Assembly (NCBI GenBank): GCA_013397865.1
Contig: VZTI01005034.1
Location: 210,269-274,268, forward strand
DNA length: 64,000 bases
DNA from: Struthidea cinerea
Lineage: Eukaryota > Chordata > Aves > Passeriformes > Corcoracidae
Direction of reading: 5' to 3'
A model generated the notes under the pieces. That model made no database searches and had not been told where the DNA came from. It worked only from the letters and a program-made list of their open reading frames with translations. Position numbers and translations under genes: made by a program. Of the stretch, positions 13,831 to 27,700 are shown piece after piece (position 1 is the stretch's first letter; every line of letters starts with the position of its first letter).

Positions 13831-14311
13831 GCTCTTCCTAAATCGAAAAAGGATCAGAAGTAGGCTTCGTTGGCCTTGTCTTGAAAGGAGAAGACTAAAA
13901 ATTAACCAAGCTCTGAATTCAGCTGAATCCGAGCTGAAGCAGTTGAGGTACATGAATCTCTGGGAGGATTTGATTCTCTTTGGGGAAAGATGCTGCAATT
14001 ATGAGGACTGGGGAAAGATGGGAAAGATTGCAAATCTCGAGAAGAACACTGTGAACAAACTGAGACCCTACACAGGATGGAAGAAAATAGTTCCACAGAG
14101 AGACAAAGCTGCCTTGGACATCGAGACATGTAACAATAAAGCGAAAAGAGCCAGCATCAGTGCCAGACTGCATAAAGTAGAATATCAAGAGGAAACAGAG
14201 CTACAGAGATACAAACTGGTAACGGCATTGCCTGATGTGAGCCAGAGGGACTGGAAAATATCCAGCCCAGAAGATTGGAACAAGCTGCATATGAAGTTGT
14301 ATGTACAGTAG
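13831..14311 (+). other. Unassigned open reading frame of about 160 codons
   Basis: The frame is open from just after a TAG near 13830 to a TAG at 14309-14311. It has no early ATG; the first ATG is at 13952. The translation is rich in charged residues and tryptophan (for example NLWEDLILFGERC, YTGWKKIVPQRDKAA, SQRDWKISSPEDWNKL), which is less skewed than most chance frames in this AT-rich DNA. I recognise no family. It lies about 230 bp upstream of an old CR1 copy in the same orientation, so it may be relic repeat coding sequence, a decayed retrocopy, or chance. No splice sites or poly(A) signal tie it to a gene. Confidence 0.3.
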
Positions 14312-14539
14312 CAAGGATGTTTAAGTAATGTATTACAATGCATGGAGTTGCCTGTAATTAGAAATCTGCAAATGCAGTAACTTTGGAAAGGAAATGCTTT
14401 GATGACTGAAGTTTTAATATCACATAAAACTCTGGCTCATGCCCTAAAGGAGAAAGGGTAGAGTACAGCCAAATTTAAAAGAAAGAGTTTGATCCTAACT
14501 GACCTTGTATATTTTCTTTCATAGCATACCTGGCTTCCT

Positions 14540-15350
14540 AGAAGGAACAGAGAACAAAGGGATCCTCTATTGGGATTTAGCAAAGCATCTTGACTTATGG
14601 GCACATCAAAGTTACTGGTTGGGCTGAAATTTAAGAGAACAGGAGGAGGATTGTGCCCCCCATAACGTTAAAGGGAAGAGCTACTGGCTGGAGGGAGCTG
14701 AGTGCTGCAGCTCCTCACGGAGCAATCCGGGGACAAATTTTGCTGAGATCATTAATAACACGTTAACCAAGGGCATGCCAGCATCCCCACATTTGGAAAT
14801 GCTATCTGCCAGGGGCCTGCAGGAAGGACTGCATGCTCTTAAGGAAGAGAATAAAAGAAACTGCATAAAACAAAGTGAAGGGTTGTGCCTTTGGGGACCA
14901 ACAAATTTGGCCATCAGCACAAAACAATGAAGACAAGCCTGTGCACGCTCCTCAATCACATGACATTGTGAACCACGAGCGTGACATGTCTGAGGAGGAA
15001 TTGAAAGCAATCCTAGGACCCAGTGAGAGATAAATCACGGCCAGCCGTGCACGGGGAGGGTAAAGGCTGAAGGAAAAGGCTACGGCAATTTTTGTGTGAA
15101 GAGGTGAAACGAGCTGGTTTGTTCAGCTTTGTGAAAAGCTGACGGGGAATGGGACTGCCTTCTCTAAATATAATAAGAGCAAAGTAAGGAGCATAAAGCC
15201 AGGGTGTAAAAGGACAAAGCCAACACAAGAACAAAGGATGACATGAGGATATTCAAAACAGAAATTAAAAGAAGGTATATAACCACTAGGTAATGAGGTT
15301 TGAACAGCTTTCCAAGGAAGCAAATTAGATCTGTTTCTAAGGCATCCTTT
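14540..15350 (+). mobile_element. Old, heavily mutated CR1 LINE fragment, 3' half
   Basis: The order of words follows ancient CR1 copies. First comes a GATTTAGCAAAGCATCTTGAC stretch, matching the codons for the DFSKAFD-like block. Next is GAGTGCTGCAGCTCCTCACGG, then CAATTTTGCTGA-type sequence with ATCATTAATAACAC, where the reverse-transcriptase block GPxLFxIxINDL is encoded in other copies. A GTGCCTTTGGGGACCAAC block follows, and a GTTTGTTCAGCTTTGTGAAAAGCTGA block close to the CR1 3' region. All frames are broken by stops and indels, and no terminal octamer repeat is visible. Limits are approximate. It looks much older than the CR1 pieces at 33.3 and 60.4 kb. Confidence 0.6.
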
Positions 15351-18249
15351 CTGAATGCAATTAAAAAATAAATTGATGTTTACTAGATTTTAATCTGCTT
15401 CCTCAGGCCTTTTTTTTCCTGGTGAGGCAAAAATAGGATACGGACTGTAATTGATTTAATTTCTGCTGTTTCCTTGTTTGTTTAGGAAAGGTCTGATTAT
15501 TTCAGCATTGGAAAAGCTTTGAGTATTTTGGGGCTTTTATCTTAACCTCAGTCACATATATTTTGAATGAAATGTTTTGATTGTATCTCCATCAGGTCCT
15601 CATCAGAAATCAAGCATAGATAGTAAAAATTGCATTTGTAGTGCTTGAAGTATTTCTAATAGCTGCCATGGAGAGGCTACAAGAAATTCTAGCACTCCAG
15701 AATGATGCAAAAATAAATCCAGAATGATAAAAATGTAAAATCTTACAGCCCTACTGCATCCATGTTTCATTCCTTCAGATCCCAAGGCCTCGGAGTCCAC
15801 CCAATCCCTGTCTCTGCAAATATCTGAATGCCAGATTTTCCAGCTCTCTGTTTTTTCTGTCCTTGTTTATAAACCATTTGAAATATTTTTTTCTGTTTCA
15901 ATAGAGCCGACACTGGTACAGAACTAGAAATTATCTAGCACCGAAATGAGAAATGCTGACTTTCATGTGCATATTTTGAAATTATTTTTTAAAACAACAA
16001 ATTTTTGACCATCAGTCATGTGGAGCATGCTTCCATAGAGTGTGAAGGAAATAACATAAAGGGATATTGGTCACTTTGCAATCTATGTACTGTCTGATTT
16101 CTTTTGCCATTCCTTCTCAATATCAATTTAATCTTTGAGACAGAGAATCCAGAGCAACCTTTTAACAATGCAGACCAATTGTGCCTGGCGAGATTTGCTG
16201 ATGCTCTGTGGAGACCACAATAGAAGGCCTCAGGTCAGCGGGATCTGAATTAATTGTTTTCTGCAGATTGTTAGGCCTAATCTGTTTCATCCAGTGCATT
16301 CAGCATGCAGAGAGCATGTATGAAGTTTTCAGGAAGCCTTTCGTATTCAAATCAGGTAAACATCAAGCCATATACATTCATGAGTACAGCAGTAATTACC
16401 ATGCTCTGAGGACACGTTGAAATGACATTATCACTTGTCAGCAGGATACCACTGGCTGCTGTCATTGACAATTCACATTTAGCATCAATGTTAAATAGTC
16501 TGCTTATTAGTTTGTTAATGACCCGAAAAAAATCAATGGTTTAAAGCACTTGAGGATATAGGATGGTACCTTATAGGTTTGGTGGATAGCCAAGAAAGCA
16601 GTGTGTATACAATAAAATATTAATTCAAAATAATGGGTCACTTAATAGGAATAGGTTGCACCCACAATAGGAAAATGAGATGATGATGATCAGAAAAAGA
16701 GAAGAACAATGATATAACACTAGTTAATCAACAATATTAGAAGGGAAGATCAGCACAGTCAAGGCTATTCCTTTACTAATGTAAGGTTTCCAAAAGACAA
16801 GAAAATTTCATACGAATCCCTAAATAGTTACTTAATTTTTCTCATTATCCAAAACTTTTCAGAGGGTGCTGGCCCCCTCTTTCTGTGGTAGAAAAAACTA
16901 GAAAAACAATATTGATAATGAAGACAAGAGTTGTATGGAACTAATCTCATGGCAACATTCTGAAAGGTGATCAGTGTTTGGGGTCTTTTTCCCATTTAAT
17001 GATAAATAAAAGTGGTTTGCTCTTCTCCAGTGCAATAAAGGTCTATTAGTGCTTGAATCCACTGATTTTAAATGCCTTCTATTTTTAGGAAATACTAACA
17101 GAAATGAAAACAGCTTTTCCAATATGCCCTGGTTGCTTTGCACACTCAATTTTGACTCAATCAAATGCAACAGCAAAATTCTCCACATGTATTTTGCCCG
17201 GACTCCATCTGCCTTAATAAGCACACACTAAATGTGCTCTAATATGCTGAACCAAAGACTATAATTATTTTTCTTTTCAAGTTCTCCCCCTTTCAATAAT
17301 TTCTTCATAAATTTCTTTTAAGTATTGGGGTTTTTCGCCTTATAGGACTTTGAATAGCACAGAGCACTTCAGCTCAAAGAGAGATAATTACTGATTTTTG
17401 AATCCTGGAACAGAAAAGTACGATCTGAGCTGCTACAGGAATAGCAAGAGAAAATAAAAAGATATTTGCAGAACTTCCTCTTCACTTTTCAAAGCAATAT
17501 GAAACTGGAAATTTGAAAAAGTCAACAAAAAAATCATTTTCTCACTCATGCAACACAGAGACCTTCCAGGTATGGGTAGAATTAAGAACATCTAAAGTAG
17601 GTCTAGGGAACAGTAAGATTTCCCATTAACATCATTCCAAATATATGCTGTGAAAAAAAGGATGTCACAACTTCTAATGCCAATAACTTGTCTGTGGGAG
17701 GGGGCATTTGTCTTCCGCAGTATTTAATGTGGCTATCACAGGGACAGGTTTGACTTGATCTAAAGGCTGTAACTATTTATGACTAGTGGTAGTCTCTCCA
17801 GTGAGTAAATCCTGAGTGGTTGTCACTCAAAACTAATGCATGTTTTTTGTATGCATGGCCTGTTCCTTTAGAAGAGTCTGCTGTGTGCATGTATAGCAAG
17901 ACAGACAACAAAAAAAAAAAAGAAGAAGAAAGCAAATACTGTGGGTATAAGATTCCCCACATTTGTTTATTTTGGTTGGCATTCAGGTTTCCCAAAGAGA
18001 GCAAACTGGAAACATCAGCAATATTTTGCAATGCTTTGACCAAGGTAGTGTTTAAACTTAGATCTTCAACAAAAATCAGAATTCGTGTATCAAGTCAGTT
18101 TCTTCCTGTTTTCAGCTACCTCCAGAAAGAAAAGAAAGTATGCAGGAGGTAAAAACTATGAATTCCTGAAACTTCCTCGTTATGAAGTATTTTGTTAGCC
18201 ATCTCAGATTTGGGAGGAGAGTGACAGGCGCAGTTAAACCACATTAAGC
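15351..18249. other. Unique AT-rich sequence, no gene recognised
   Basis: No coding exon, RNA gene or repeat family is recognisable apart from an A-run with AAG triplets at 17910-17931. Frames of about 110 codons at 16898-17224 (minus) and 17820-18152 (plus) lack motifs and overlap opposite-strand frames. Confidence 0.55.
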
Positions 18250-18267
18250 TTTTTTTTTTTTTTTTTT
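18250..18267. repeat. Run of 18 T
   Basis: This is an uninterrupted homopolymer followed by AATAAG. No retroposed body is recognisable on either side. Confidence 0.85.
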
Positions 18268-21200
18268 AATAAGAAAACGATAGAGAAGCACCACGAAATT
18301 ATGTAGGGAGGTGTCATTTCAAATTCAAAGAAACTAAACCTCAGAAAAAAAAGTATCTTGAAAGGCTCAGCTCATCTGCTATTAATATAATGCCATCTGC
18401 CATTTTATGGTGCACATATAAACAGCAACAGAGAGATGCCAAGGTAATTTAGAATTTCTAACTGCAGCTAGGCCAGACTTAATTTCATTCAAGGGATAAA
18501 TGAGGAAGTCTCCCTCTGCCAACTGACAAATGTAATGATTCATGATTAATGAAATCTTTTCTACTCCACAGGCCTTTCCTTTCACATGCTTCATTGTTAT
18601 CAATGGAGTGAGGGAAACTGTACTTTCAGAACGAAGCACAGCAGAGAAAACAATACACCCTTGAATGACTTGGATCAAATTCCTGCTGAAAATCAGAGTA
18701 AGTAGTGATTAGAGAACCAGTAGCTGTCTCTGCAGAATTCTAGCACCATGTACTCAATCCAAATATAACTATTAAAATTAAATCTGATTGGAGAAAATTG
18801 AAATTTAATATTTAAAAAAATGTTTCTGTGATAGAAACTTGATTTTTCCCAAAAATATTTATATTTGATGGTGAGCTTCAAGGGAATAAAAGTGATATTT
18901 ATGGAAGACTCTTATTACCCTTCTAAATTAACACTTAAAAGGTAAGCATAGCACTTCCTTGATTTTGTAATGAAGCTACACAAGCAGACAAAGCCAAATC
19001 TTGCCCATTGAGTATATTGTTCCCTCAAAACAAGACTTTCCTCCCTTCAGAATCCTGCACATAAGGAGGGGGTTGAACTCTTGATTGCCTCATATTTCTT
19101 ACACTGAAAAGAGATTTTTGTCTTCCATACATCATAATCTCTATCAGAATGGGAAAATATATGTGGTCACATAAGTAGATGACGTTTAAATAAAGGAAGG
19201 AGAGTAGGTCTCGATGAGCTGGAACCACAGACTGATTAGAAAGATTAGAAAGATTAGTATCTGTAAAAACCTGAATGATTAGAGGTTGATATGGTGTGTG
19301 CGAGCACCTGAGTATTGAAAGATTATGTTCTAAATAAAATTTTGCAATATTCTCCTAACTTGCGCTGTTTCACAAGAACAGCAGCTGGAGAGAAGTTTTA
19401 ACTAAAGCCTGAAATTTGAGAAGTGGTTATCAGACCCTCCAAAAAGCTGTGAGGGGAAGAAAAACTGAGTCCTTCTGCAGTCTTGTACCTTTTGAAAATT
19501 TAACATTGCACAGAATCCCACAGAGTTTAGGCTGCTGGGTTAGTGGCCAAGATTTGAACTTGCAAAGATAGTTCAGGTTTTGCTGCCAAAACACCAAAGC
19601 TTTTGAATAAGCAGTGTGGATGATGAACTCAAACAGCAGAAATTAGTCATAATAGATAGAACATAACAAGGAGGACTCATATATTTTCTTCATAAGGGAG
19701 GTCAGATACATCAAAAGGCATATCAATGATAGAGAAATCACTTCAAGCTTACTTATAAATGTTTATTTCTTGCAATTACTTCATGATTAAAAGCAGAGTT
19801 GTACATTGCTCCAAATGTACAATTGCTATTGACCTGATTGTTATTTTTTTTCTTGAGCAACATAAAAGTGAAAAGATTATGAACAGATATGCCCAATAAA
19901 CATTAGAGACACTTGCACGTCAGGTTCATTTTCCATGTGTCTGTGATCATCTCTTCCAAACCATACAGCCAGAACAGCAAGAGAAATCAGGTCAGCAACG
20001 ACACATCCCCTGAAAGGATGTCTTGGGCTTTTCTGTAATGAATCTTTTCACAATCATCTTTAGACAGAAGTAAATTTGCATTGTTCTTGTACTGGGAAAA
20101 ATCCTCATGAAAGTTCAGTTGTTAAGTTAGAACACTCAAAGTTTTAGCATTTGCAATGGAAAAGGCACAGAGTAACTTTTTTCTTATTACCACTTGGCAT
20201 GACCAGTTCATGACAGTCATTTCTATAATGTAAGGGGTTTGTAAACACTATCTACTTCACAATCTAATTTTAGTGGCTTCTTTGGATCAAATAGAAACTA
20301 AGGGGAGAGAAGAATTAAAACCAACAGAATAGCTGAAAAATAGTTACACCAAGAGACAGTGCTAATTTTAATCTGTAAAGTCATATCCCAAACTAGTAGT
20401 ACTTATAGGACAACTATTTTCATTAAGGCCAAATTCAAGTTTCTACCACATAAAAACATAAAATCAATGCAAAGACAACCTGTGTCTCGAAGAAGAAAGA
20501 ATTCCTTCATTTCTCTCTATTTAACCCATTTATGAGAGGTTGGATGATTAAGGATAAGCCAGTACACCTTGTAAATCATCTAGTGCACCAAACATTAAAT
20601 GTATAAGACCAACTAAAATAAGTGAAGAATTAACATGGACAGTAAAACATGGCTCTATAAACTTCTTTTTTGAAAAAAACATGGTAGTACATTTGTAATT
20701 AATACTGCAGTGGTCTGGTTTTGTGAAGTTATCATCAATTGCCAGGAAAGAGAAATAAATCTGGCAACTCATCAGCTGTGTCCACCTGCAAAGATTCAGT
20801 GTTATCACCTATTCCTTCTGAGCAACCCTATAGTTAATTGGGGTGGTGATCCATGTGAAAATACAACACAGTGAAACGAATATGAAGAAACCTAGAGCAC
20901 TGTGTTAATTCATTCATAATTATAGCTGAGAATGTACCACCTGAATGGCAGGTATGTACTTCAAATTGAAGCACGGAACTTCGGTGCCACTAAATAATAG
21001 CAGTCTTGTGCCATATTCAAAATAAAACCATTTCAATATCAAGGCCGAGGAGCTACTCTGAAGAGCTTAATTGCTGGAATGGTTCCAACACAGCTGTTCA
21101 TTCCGAGGAGTCTTGAAACTGTTAACACTTATCTAAACAGGAAAACACCATGAAATAAAACTTTATTTACAAACTCACACCGCTGCAAAACTGAACCCTC

Positions 21201-22285
21201 CTTAAACTTTCAGGTTTTGGCACAATCTCTCTGGAATATTTGGCAGAGCTCATTACGGCAACGTGCAGTCCTGTGATTGTTGTTTCTCCCCATTTCAGCA
21301 AAAAGAGCCCAGAACTTCAAAGGGAAATGATTGCAAACAGTCTGCAAACTTCTGCCTACAGGAGACCTAAAGGGAATAAATCTCCTACCCAAGTCTTTAT
21401 CATCTCAGTTTCAAGTACATTCATGGAAATCCTGACAAGGATTCCAGCAGGACCAAGGCCACAAAAAATAAAGGTGCAGATATTCATCTTGAAACACTCT
21501 GAAATAAGTTGGGACGTGGCTATTTATTTAGCCCTGTGCAGGTTTCTGGCCAGCCTCAGCACAAGTCTGCCAGGAATATGGCTGGAATTGGAGCAGTTCA
21601 AAAGATGGGGTAGGCAACACCCAAGCGGCCCAGGAAATTAGAACAGTTTTGTCCTCTCATTTACGCTAATATGGGTAATATGGGAAATCAGATCCAAGAG
21701 GTGGCTTCAATAGCCAGGCAATCTCCCTTCCCTGAGATTTTAATTTCTGAAGGCAGAGGACAAATATGTCATCCTTCTTGCTGTCTACTCTATTCTCATG
21801 CAAATGGCATGGAGTGCTTTCCTCTTAATTACCCACCTTCTTGCCAAAGCTGTCAAAAAAAAAGAAAAGCTAACTTTTTGGATTTATTTTATTAAACTTT
21901 TAATATTCAAATTTATGGGAGTCTTCAAGCCTAAATCCTCATTAGAGCTTATCAAATAATTAATGCTCCAGAAATTAACTCACTGAAACAACATGTACAA
22001 CCTTCATTCAATTAAGCAGATGGATAATCCAAAGTGGAAAAAAAAAACCAAACCCACAACCAGAAAACAGCTAGAACCCCTTTGCTGCATCCATGAAGGA
22101 AAAGCACAAATATGTAATGTACAAAGCACCTTTTAGATTCAAATATTCAGCCCGTGAAAGTCAGCTGTCCACTAAAGTGCCCTGCATAGGAGGGGATGTA
22201 GGTGACAGTCCCACTTCCACTGAAATGTCCCATGCAGATTTACAAAGGTGTTAACCCTTGAGGAAGCAGCTAAAAATAGACATCC
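18268..22285. other. Unique AT-rich sequence, no gene recognised
   Basis: This stretch has no supportable gene. The longest frame, 133 codons at 21240-21641, shows no domain and lies opposite another open frame. A short tandem repeat of the 9-mer GATTAGAAA occurs about 2.7 times at 19234-19258. The block at about 20930-21240 has a relatively balanced composition and could be conserved noncoding sequence, which is not testable here. Confidence 0.55.
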
Positions 22286-22332
22286 TTTTTTTTTTTCTTT
22301 TTTCTTTTTTTTTTTTTTAATTTTGTTTGTTT
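22286..22332. repeat. T-rich low-complexity tract
   Basis: Interrupted T runs (T11, C, T6, C, T14 in outline) continue into TTTTGTTTGTTT. Confidence 0.8.
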
Positions 22333-24267
22333 AGAAATATGTGGCTCACCAGTTCAAAACAAAATATTGAAACACATCCAATAACTTAAAATTCCGTTTG
22401 GGCACCATGATATGCCTAACTAATAAATATTGTCCACTTTCCACATGGAATCAAAATTCTGAAATTTTCAAATGAAATTTACCCTCAAGATGGTGAATAT
22501 GAATATTCAGTAAACCCTGAAAGCACTGAAAAGTCCCTCCTGCCCACCTGGAAAGCCCCATGATGTGGAGGCCCTGTCAAATGGTAGAAATTCAGAAAGA
22601 CTTGGGGAATTTTCATCTGGGAGGACGGTACTGGAAGTTCACCAGAAGATGTTCAGACTTAGAAAACTCAGGCTATTTAACTCCTTATCAGACAGGCTCT
22701 CTGAAGTTAAGCTGGCTGGAGCAGAAGAGTATTACATGTGGCTTTTCTCTACAGCACAACTTAGACAAAAACATGTATTAAAAAAAATCCTTCCAGTGCC
22801 ACCAGTGACCCTCTCTTATCTGAGGCCTCCCTTTTGTCCACATAAACAGCTGAAGAAGAGATCACAATCTACCCCAAGCCCAGGAGAAAGACCAAACAGA
22901 ATGTGTTGTTTCGGCTGTCTTCCACCTAGTCAGTGACAAGAAAAGACTTGAAGCAGAAAATCTTACTATTCTGGCAAGAAATCTCTTTTTTACCATTAAA
23001 CATTTCTGGCTGATTTTCCAAGGGAAAAAAAAAATCTAAAAAAAAATTGAACAAGACGCGTATATAAAATTAGATTACCTGGAGACAGCTTTAATTTCTA
23101 TAAAACCCTAAGAAGTTTTTATGTGACTGTTTAATCTTTTAACAGCTGCTTCTTTAAGTACTCATTTGCACTAAATATATCACATGTCACCATACTTATG
23201 ATCTTCCTGAAACAAAAGAACATCTTCCCAAATGACTATAGCTAGCAATATTAAAGCAGCACCTACTGGCATCATTATATTTAAGTATCTGAAACAGACA
23301 TTACTGTCAGCAGAAATTTTTTAAACCTTGCTCCCTTCTTTTCCTTTCGAGAGGTTATTAGAGTTACTTCAGTGTCCTATGTCCTGTGATAAAATGCTGG
23401 AAATGAACTCTTAAAACTGGCAATAAATACCTATAGCCCATGAATCTGAGTTTCTCAGATCATTTATGTACCTTGAAAAATTGTGTTCAAAGCACATTCT
23501 ACTGACTACCTTGAAATTCTGAGCAGACTGCTGACACTGTTGTTCAAGTTTCCTGGAAAGGAAAAAAAAAGGCAAGAGAGAGGTTCACCCAGAACACAGC
23601 TTGATCTCCTTACCCACACTGACTGGGGGTTTCTTCTGCACGCGCTTTTGTTCTTAAATATATTAACTCATGTGGAACAAGCAGCCAGCTCTAAATTCAC
23701 CAGGTTCTGTCCACAATTTTTGGTGGTGGGGCAGTGTTTGGGTGTTGGCACTATTTATGAATCAACTTAGGCACACAATTAAGGAATAAAATCCTAGGTT
23801 GTTTGGGAAAGATGACCTTTCTGGGGCACTGACAATCAGGTCAAAGTGAAGTTTCTGTAGGGGTGCTGCTTTCCCTTCTCACCATTCTCGGTGTCCTGAG
23901 GCTATCAAGTCCCTCAACAGAGGATACACCTATTAAATTCCTTATTTTTTTCAAACTCAACTGCTATTTTCCTCCACAGAAAGATTATTCCCTCTATTTA
24001 AATAATTAAAAGAGTTGCTGTTGTTCAAGATGCAAATAAGAGGCACAAGAGTTGAGTGAGAAAGTATTTTTTGTACATTTGCCTCAACCCTCTGACACTT
24101 ATGTTTCCATTTGCATGCCCTGCCATGCATCTAAAAAGTGGTTTGTTTTGCTCAGAACATTCTTGGTTTGATCATAGCCCTACTGTCACCCCAAAAATAT
24201 GAGTGTAGAGCCTCCTTTAAAAGGAGTGAGAAAAGTTTCTGCCCATAGGCATTTCCACTTCCCCTAT
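22333..24267. other. Unique sequence, no gene recognised
   Basis: An open frame of 123 codons at 22565-22936 overlaps a second plus-strand frame and has no recognisable domain, so it is treated as chance. Nothing else stands out up to the LTR that follows. Confidence 0.55.
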
Positions 24268-24272
24268 ATTGC
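24268..24272. repeat. Target-site duplication, left copy (ATTGC)
   Basis: The five bases directly before the LTR start TGTCCTAG are ATTGC. The same five bases follow directly after the terminal CA of the LTR at 24739-24743. Confidence 0.85.
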
Positions 24273-24738
24273 TGTCCTAGGTTCCAATATAGATGTGTCT
24301 AAGTATTCTATTACCACCAGCTGTGGGCCATTAGCTGTTATCTATCACCTGCTAGTGACCCACCCCTGATAACAGACAATGGGCCATAAGAAACCACCAC
24401 ATGACTCGTGGACTTATCCTATTGTGAGATGCTCCACCCAGGAGGGAGGAGCCAAGCATTCCCACCTGGATATAACCTGCCCTTGGAACTGCCTAACTCA
24501 GCCCTGTCTGCTGGGTTACCAGAGCACAAGAGCTGCCAGTGGACGTTCAGCTGGAGACTAGACCTTCCATAGGCTCATCGCTTCAACTGGACTGCTACCA
24601 CCACCCTAACAGGGTGTCAGGTTGTATCTGACTTTGTCAGTGCTTTTCCTTACATTATTTCACTTATTTCTAATTTTTTTCCTATTTATTTTAATCCTGA
24701 CTTGTGATTTCCCACTGGTTTGTTTCCAAACCAATACA
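24273..24738 (+). mobile_element. Solo LTR of an endogenous retrovirus, copy A (466 bp)
   Basis: The element starts TGTCCTAGGTT and ends CAATACA, that is, with the TG...CA ends of a retroviral LTR, and a perfect 5-bp direct repeat (ATTGC) flanks it. A TATA box (ATATAA) lies at 24470-24475 after a block GATGCTCCACCCAGGAGGG. A second block, GGACTGCTACCACCACCCT, starts at 24589. Both blocks recur in the LTR at 48222-48739. There is no internal retroviral sequence on either side, so this is a solo LTR left by recombination between the two LTRs of a provirus. The 5-bp duplication fits ERVL-type integration but does not prove the class. Confidence 0.88.
24470..24475 (+). promoter_or_regulatory. LTR TATA box, copy A
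   Basis: The word ATATAA in CTGGATATAACC lies about 200 bp from the 5' end of the LTR. The same word in the same context occurs in copy B at 48410-48415. It is the likely core promoter of the element, and whether it is used today is unknown. Confidence 0.6.
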
Positions 24739-24743
24739 ATTGC
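24739..24743. repeat. Target-site duplication, right copy (ATTGC)
   Basis: Identical to 24268-24272. Together they mark the integration site of LTR copy A. Confidence 0.85.
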
Positions 24744-27700
24744 ACTCCAGAGGCCACAAGTATGTGAGATAAACTGGTTGCTCTGAAAAGGTGGAGGCCT
24801 TTGTTTTGGGGATTGAGTTTAAGAAGCACAGGATGCTGTATTTCAGCAGCCAGGTGATGTGAAGGAGCGAGGCCTGAGTGGTTTGCTGACCATCCCTGTG
24901 CTGTGGGAATGGGTGCTGCTATAAAGTATGTCAGTCTGTCTCTGTTTACACATAATGTACATAAAACATTTTAAAGTATCTCAGTATCTTGAAAGATGAA
25001 AATATAGTGGGCTACCCTGTGTAGGTTGAATGTCCTGCAAATACAGCAGCTTTGGAAGGGTTTAGGAAATCAGAGCAGTTTTGCAGCCTAGCTACATCCT
25101 TCTTACGCAGACACCAGCTAAAACACAAATATATAATACAAAAAGAATAGGATAGTTACATTCTCCCACCTGCAGAATCCAAAATTAATCAGGTGCTTTT
25201 CTAAGATGCTCAGAAACCTCCTGTAAATTTCCTAACCTGTGGCTCCGTGTGTGAGATACATTAAGCTTTGCCTTCCTGTTCGGTTCTCAGGCTCAACAAT
25301 ACTCAGCAGGCAGCAGTAGTATATTTAGCAAGAGATCTTATCCATCACTACTGAAAAAGTGCTGGGTATTGACTGATGAATGGAAGATAAATCACAAGAG
25401 CTCTGTCCATTCAGGCAGGGCTGAGTGGCACTGACAGAACCCTGCATGAAAGCTCATTTTGTGCCTGCCTGTACAATATGTGGTTTGTAGAGAGCATTGT
25501 TCTCCAATGATATCAGTCCCTTCTCGGTGTGAAGCCCTCTTCCTTTATTTCCTTCAACAAAGGTGTCCAGTGCGTAAAACAGAAAATCCTCAAAGTGAAG
25601 AAATGTTATTATGACCTAAAATTCAAGTTCAGATGTAGACTCTGCCTTTCTTGTTTGCCACAAACTAAACCAAGTGCAGCCATTTCTCATTTCTGGCAAG
25701 ATGAACTAAAAAGGGCAAAGGGACAAGAGCTGGAGGAAGAGGAATCCGGGAGGTGGGCTAAGAGCATGTCATGGAGTAGTAACCTGTTATCTACTCAATA
25801 TTGCCTATCCCAACAATTTATTCCTTGAAGTGGTCAAACTCCAGTATTGATTACTGATAACAATATCTCCAAGCATCACTAGAGATGATGAGCACAAAAG
25901 GAAATGTTCTTTTCATTCCCTCTGCATAATGTTACCTGTCCTGATTCAATCTAACAACACAAGTCTTTTTGGTAGTCAAGACCAGCCCATTTTCATTGTG
26001 AACGCTGAAGATCAAAACTTCTATTCCTAAACAATTCTTAGCCAGAAAATGACTTTAGAAATTACATAGCCTGCCCCTGCTTAAGTTTTAACAGCAGGTA
26101 CTTACGATCAGCAACTAATAAGTGAGCTTTTACCTCACCAAGACCAGAAAAACAGCTCTAGAAGTCTGCTTAGCTGAAGGTTTTATTGTTTACTCCTATG
26201 AATGCAAAAAAGCCCAAGGCTGCTAAGGCAGGGTTACACGTTGAGTTCCAGGTTGTTGTCAGAGACAGCGGCTGAGAGGTGGAATCCCTCCTGTCCCCAG
26301 TGCTCTCCTCAGCTGATGGCTGAGGGTTGCTTTGCTGACACAGAACCAAGCTGGGCAACAAGGCAGAAGAAGTGTGGGCTCAGGGTGACCTAACTGGGAA
26401 TGCATTGTGCCACAGATGCCAGAGGAGAGGAGAACCCCCTTTGAAACTGGCAATACTCAATGAACATCACAGGATTGCCAGTTAGGCAAAAAACCTCTCA
26501 AAAATAGTTTTACCTGCTGTATTCAGCCTCCTGTCAAAATAATTCTTACACACAACTAACCTAAGCCCAAACATGCCTTCTCTGATGAAGCTCTTTCCTT
26601 GCCAGAGTTCCAGTGACTGCAGGCAGCACTCCTGTGTATGCCTGAGCTAATATAATTAGCATCAAGTATGTTGTGAATTCAGTATCTGCAAAGAGACTGC
26701 AAGCTCAAGAACTGAGTCAAATTCAGAAACACAGGAGCTGTTTGACCTCAGTCATTTCAGTATTTTTCAATTTGAAGAGAAAGAGCAGGGAGTTATCCTT
26801 AATTCAGCAGTTTCACAGGGCTCCTTTTCATGGTGGGCCATCAATCATGGCACCCAAAGCCAAAGCATGCTTTCTCTAGTTTGGTGACTGCAATCTTTCA
26901 CAGCAACTTAATAAAAACAAGATGAAGACACAGATATGAGAGATCGCGCCTTCAGAAGACAGTTTCTTTCCTTTTGCTTTAAGTCTTCAAATTCTATAAC
27001 TCACTTTTGGATCTATAAGTCATAGGTACCAGTTAGGGACAGTATTCATTAGTCACATTATCCATTAAATGCTAATATACAATAAATACTAATAATACTC
27101 CATCAAAACATTCATTTTGATTCTCTGTCAGCAAAACTATAGTTTTGCTGAAGACTAACTTTGCAGGTAATGTCACTGATGGATAATTAGACCATTTGGT
27201 GTAAACCAGCTCCATCACAAAGCTTATGAACCCCCCCACAACCCTGCAGTGCACACCTTTTATGTTACTTCTTCACTAACAAGTTCAGCATGCTTCATAG
27301 CCAGGAATGATTGAAGTAAATCATTACATATTTGTTTCCATTTATGAGAACAAAACTTTTAGCTGTACCTCTAGGAGCCATCACCAGTTGGTGTTCACAC
27401 CATGATTATGAAAAAGCCTTGGTACAGACAGGAAAATCCAGGCACAGTTAACACACTGAAGAATGAAAGCACTGCAAAGGAGATGACGAAAACAAGGCAC
27501 TCTCACTTGAACAGGAGTTCAGACTTCTCAGAAAAGCCCCCATCTCAGACTTCAATATCCACCAGACAAGTTAAATCCAAACTGTCACTCAGAAGATGAG
27601 CCCCAACCAGCAGCTACTCACCAGATTTCTGCTTCACTCTCTCTCTGGTCACGTTACGCAGGTCAGCCTTCCTAGAGTAGGAAATGGTTACTCCACTGGC

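Noticed and set aside
21240..21641. Plus-strand frame of 133 codons
   Set aside because: No known motif and an open frame on the other strand. It is likely chance.
22565..22936. Plus-strand frame of 123 codons
   Set aside because: A second plus-strand frame overlaps it and nothing in it resembles a known protein.
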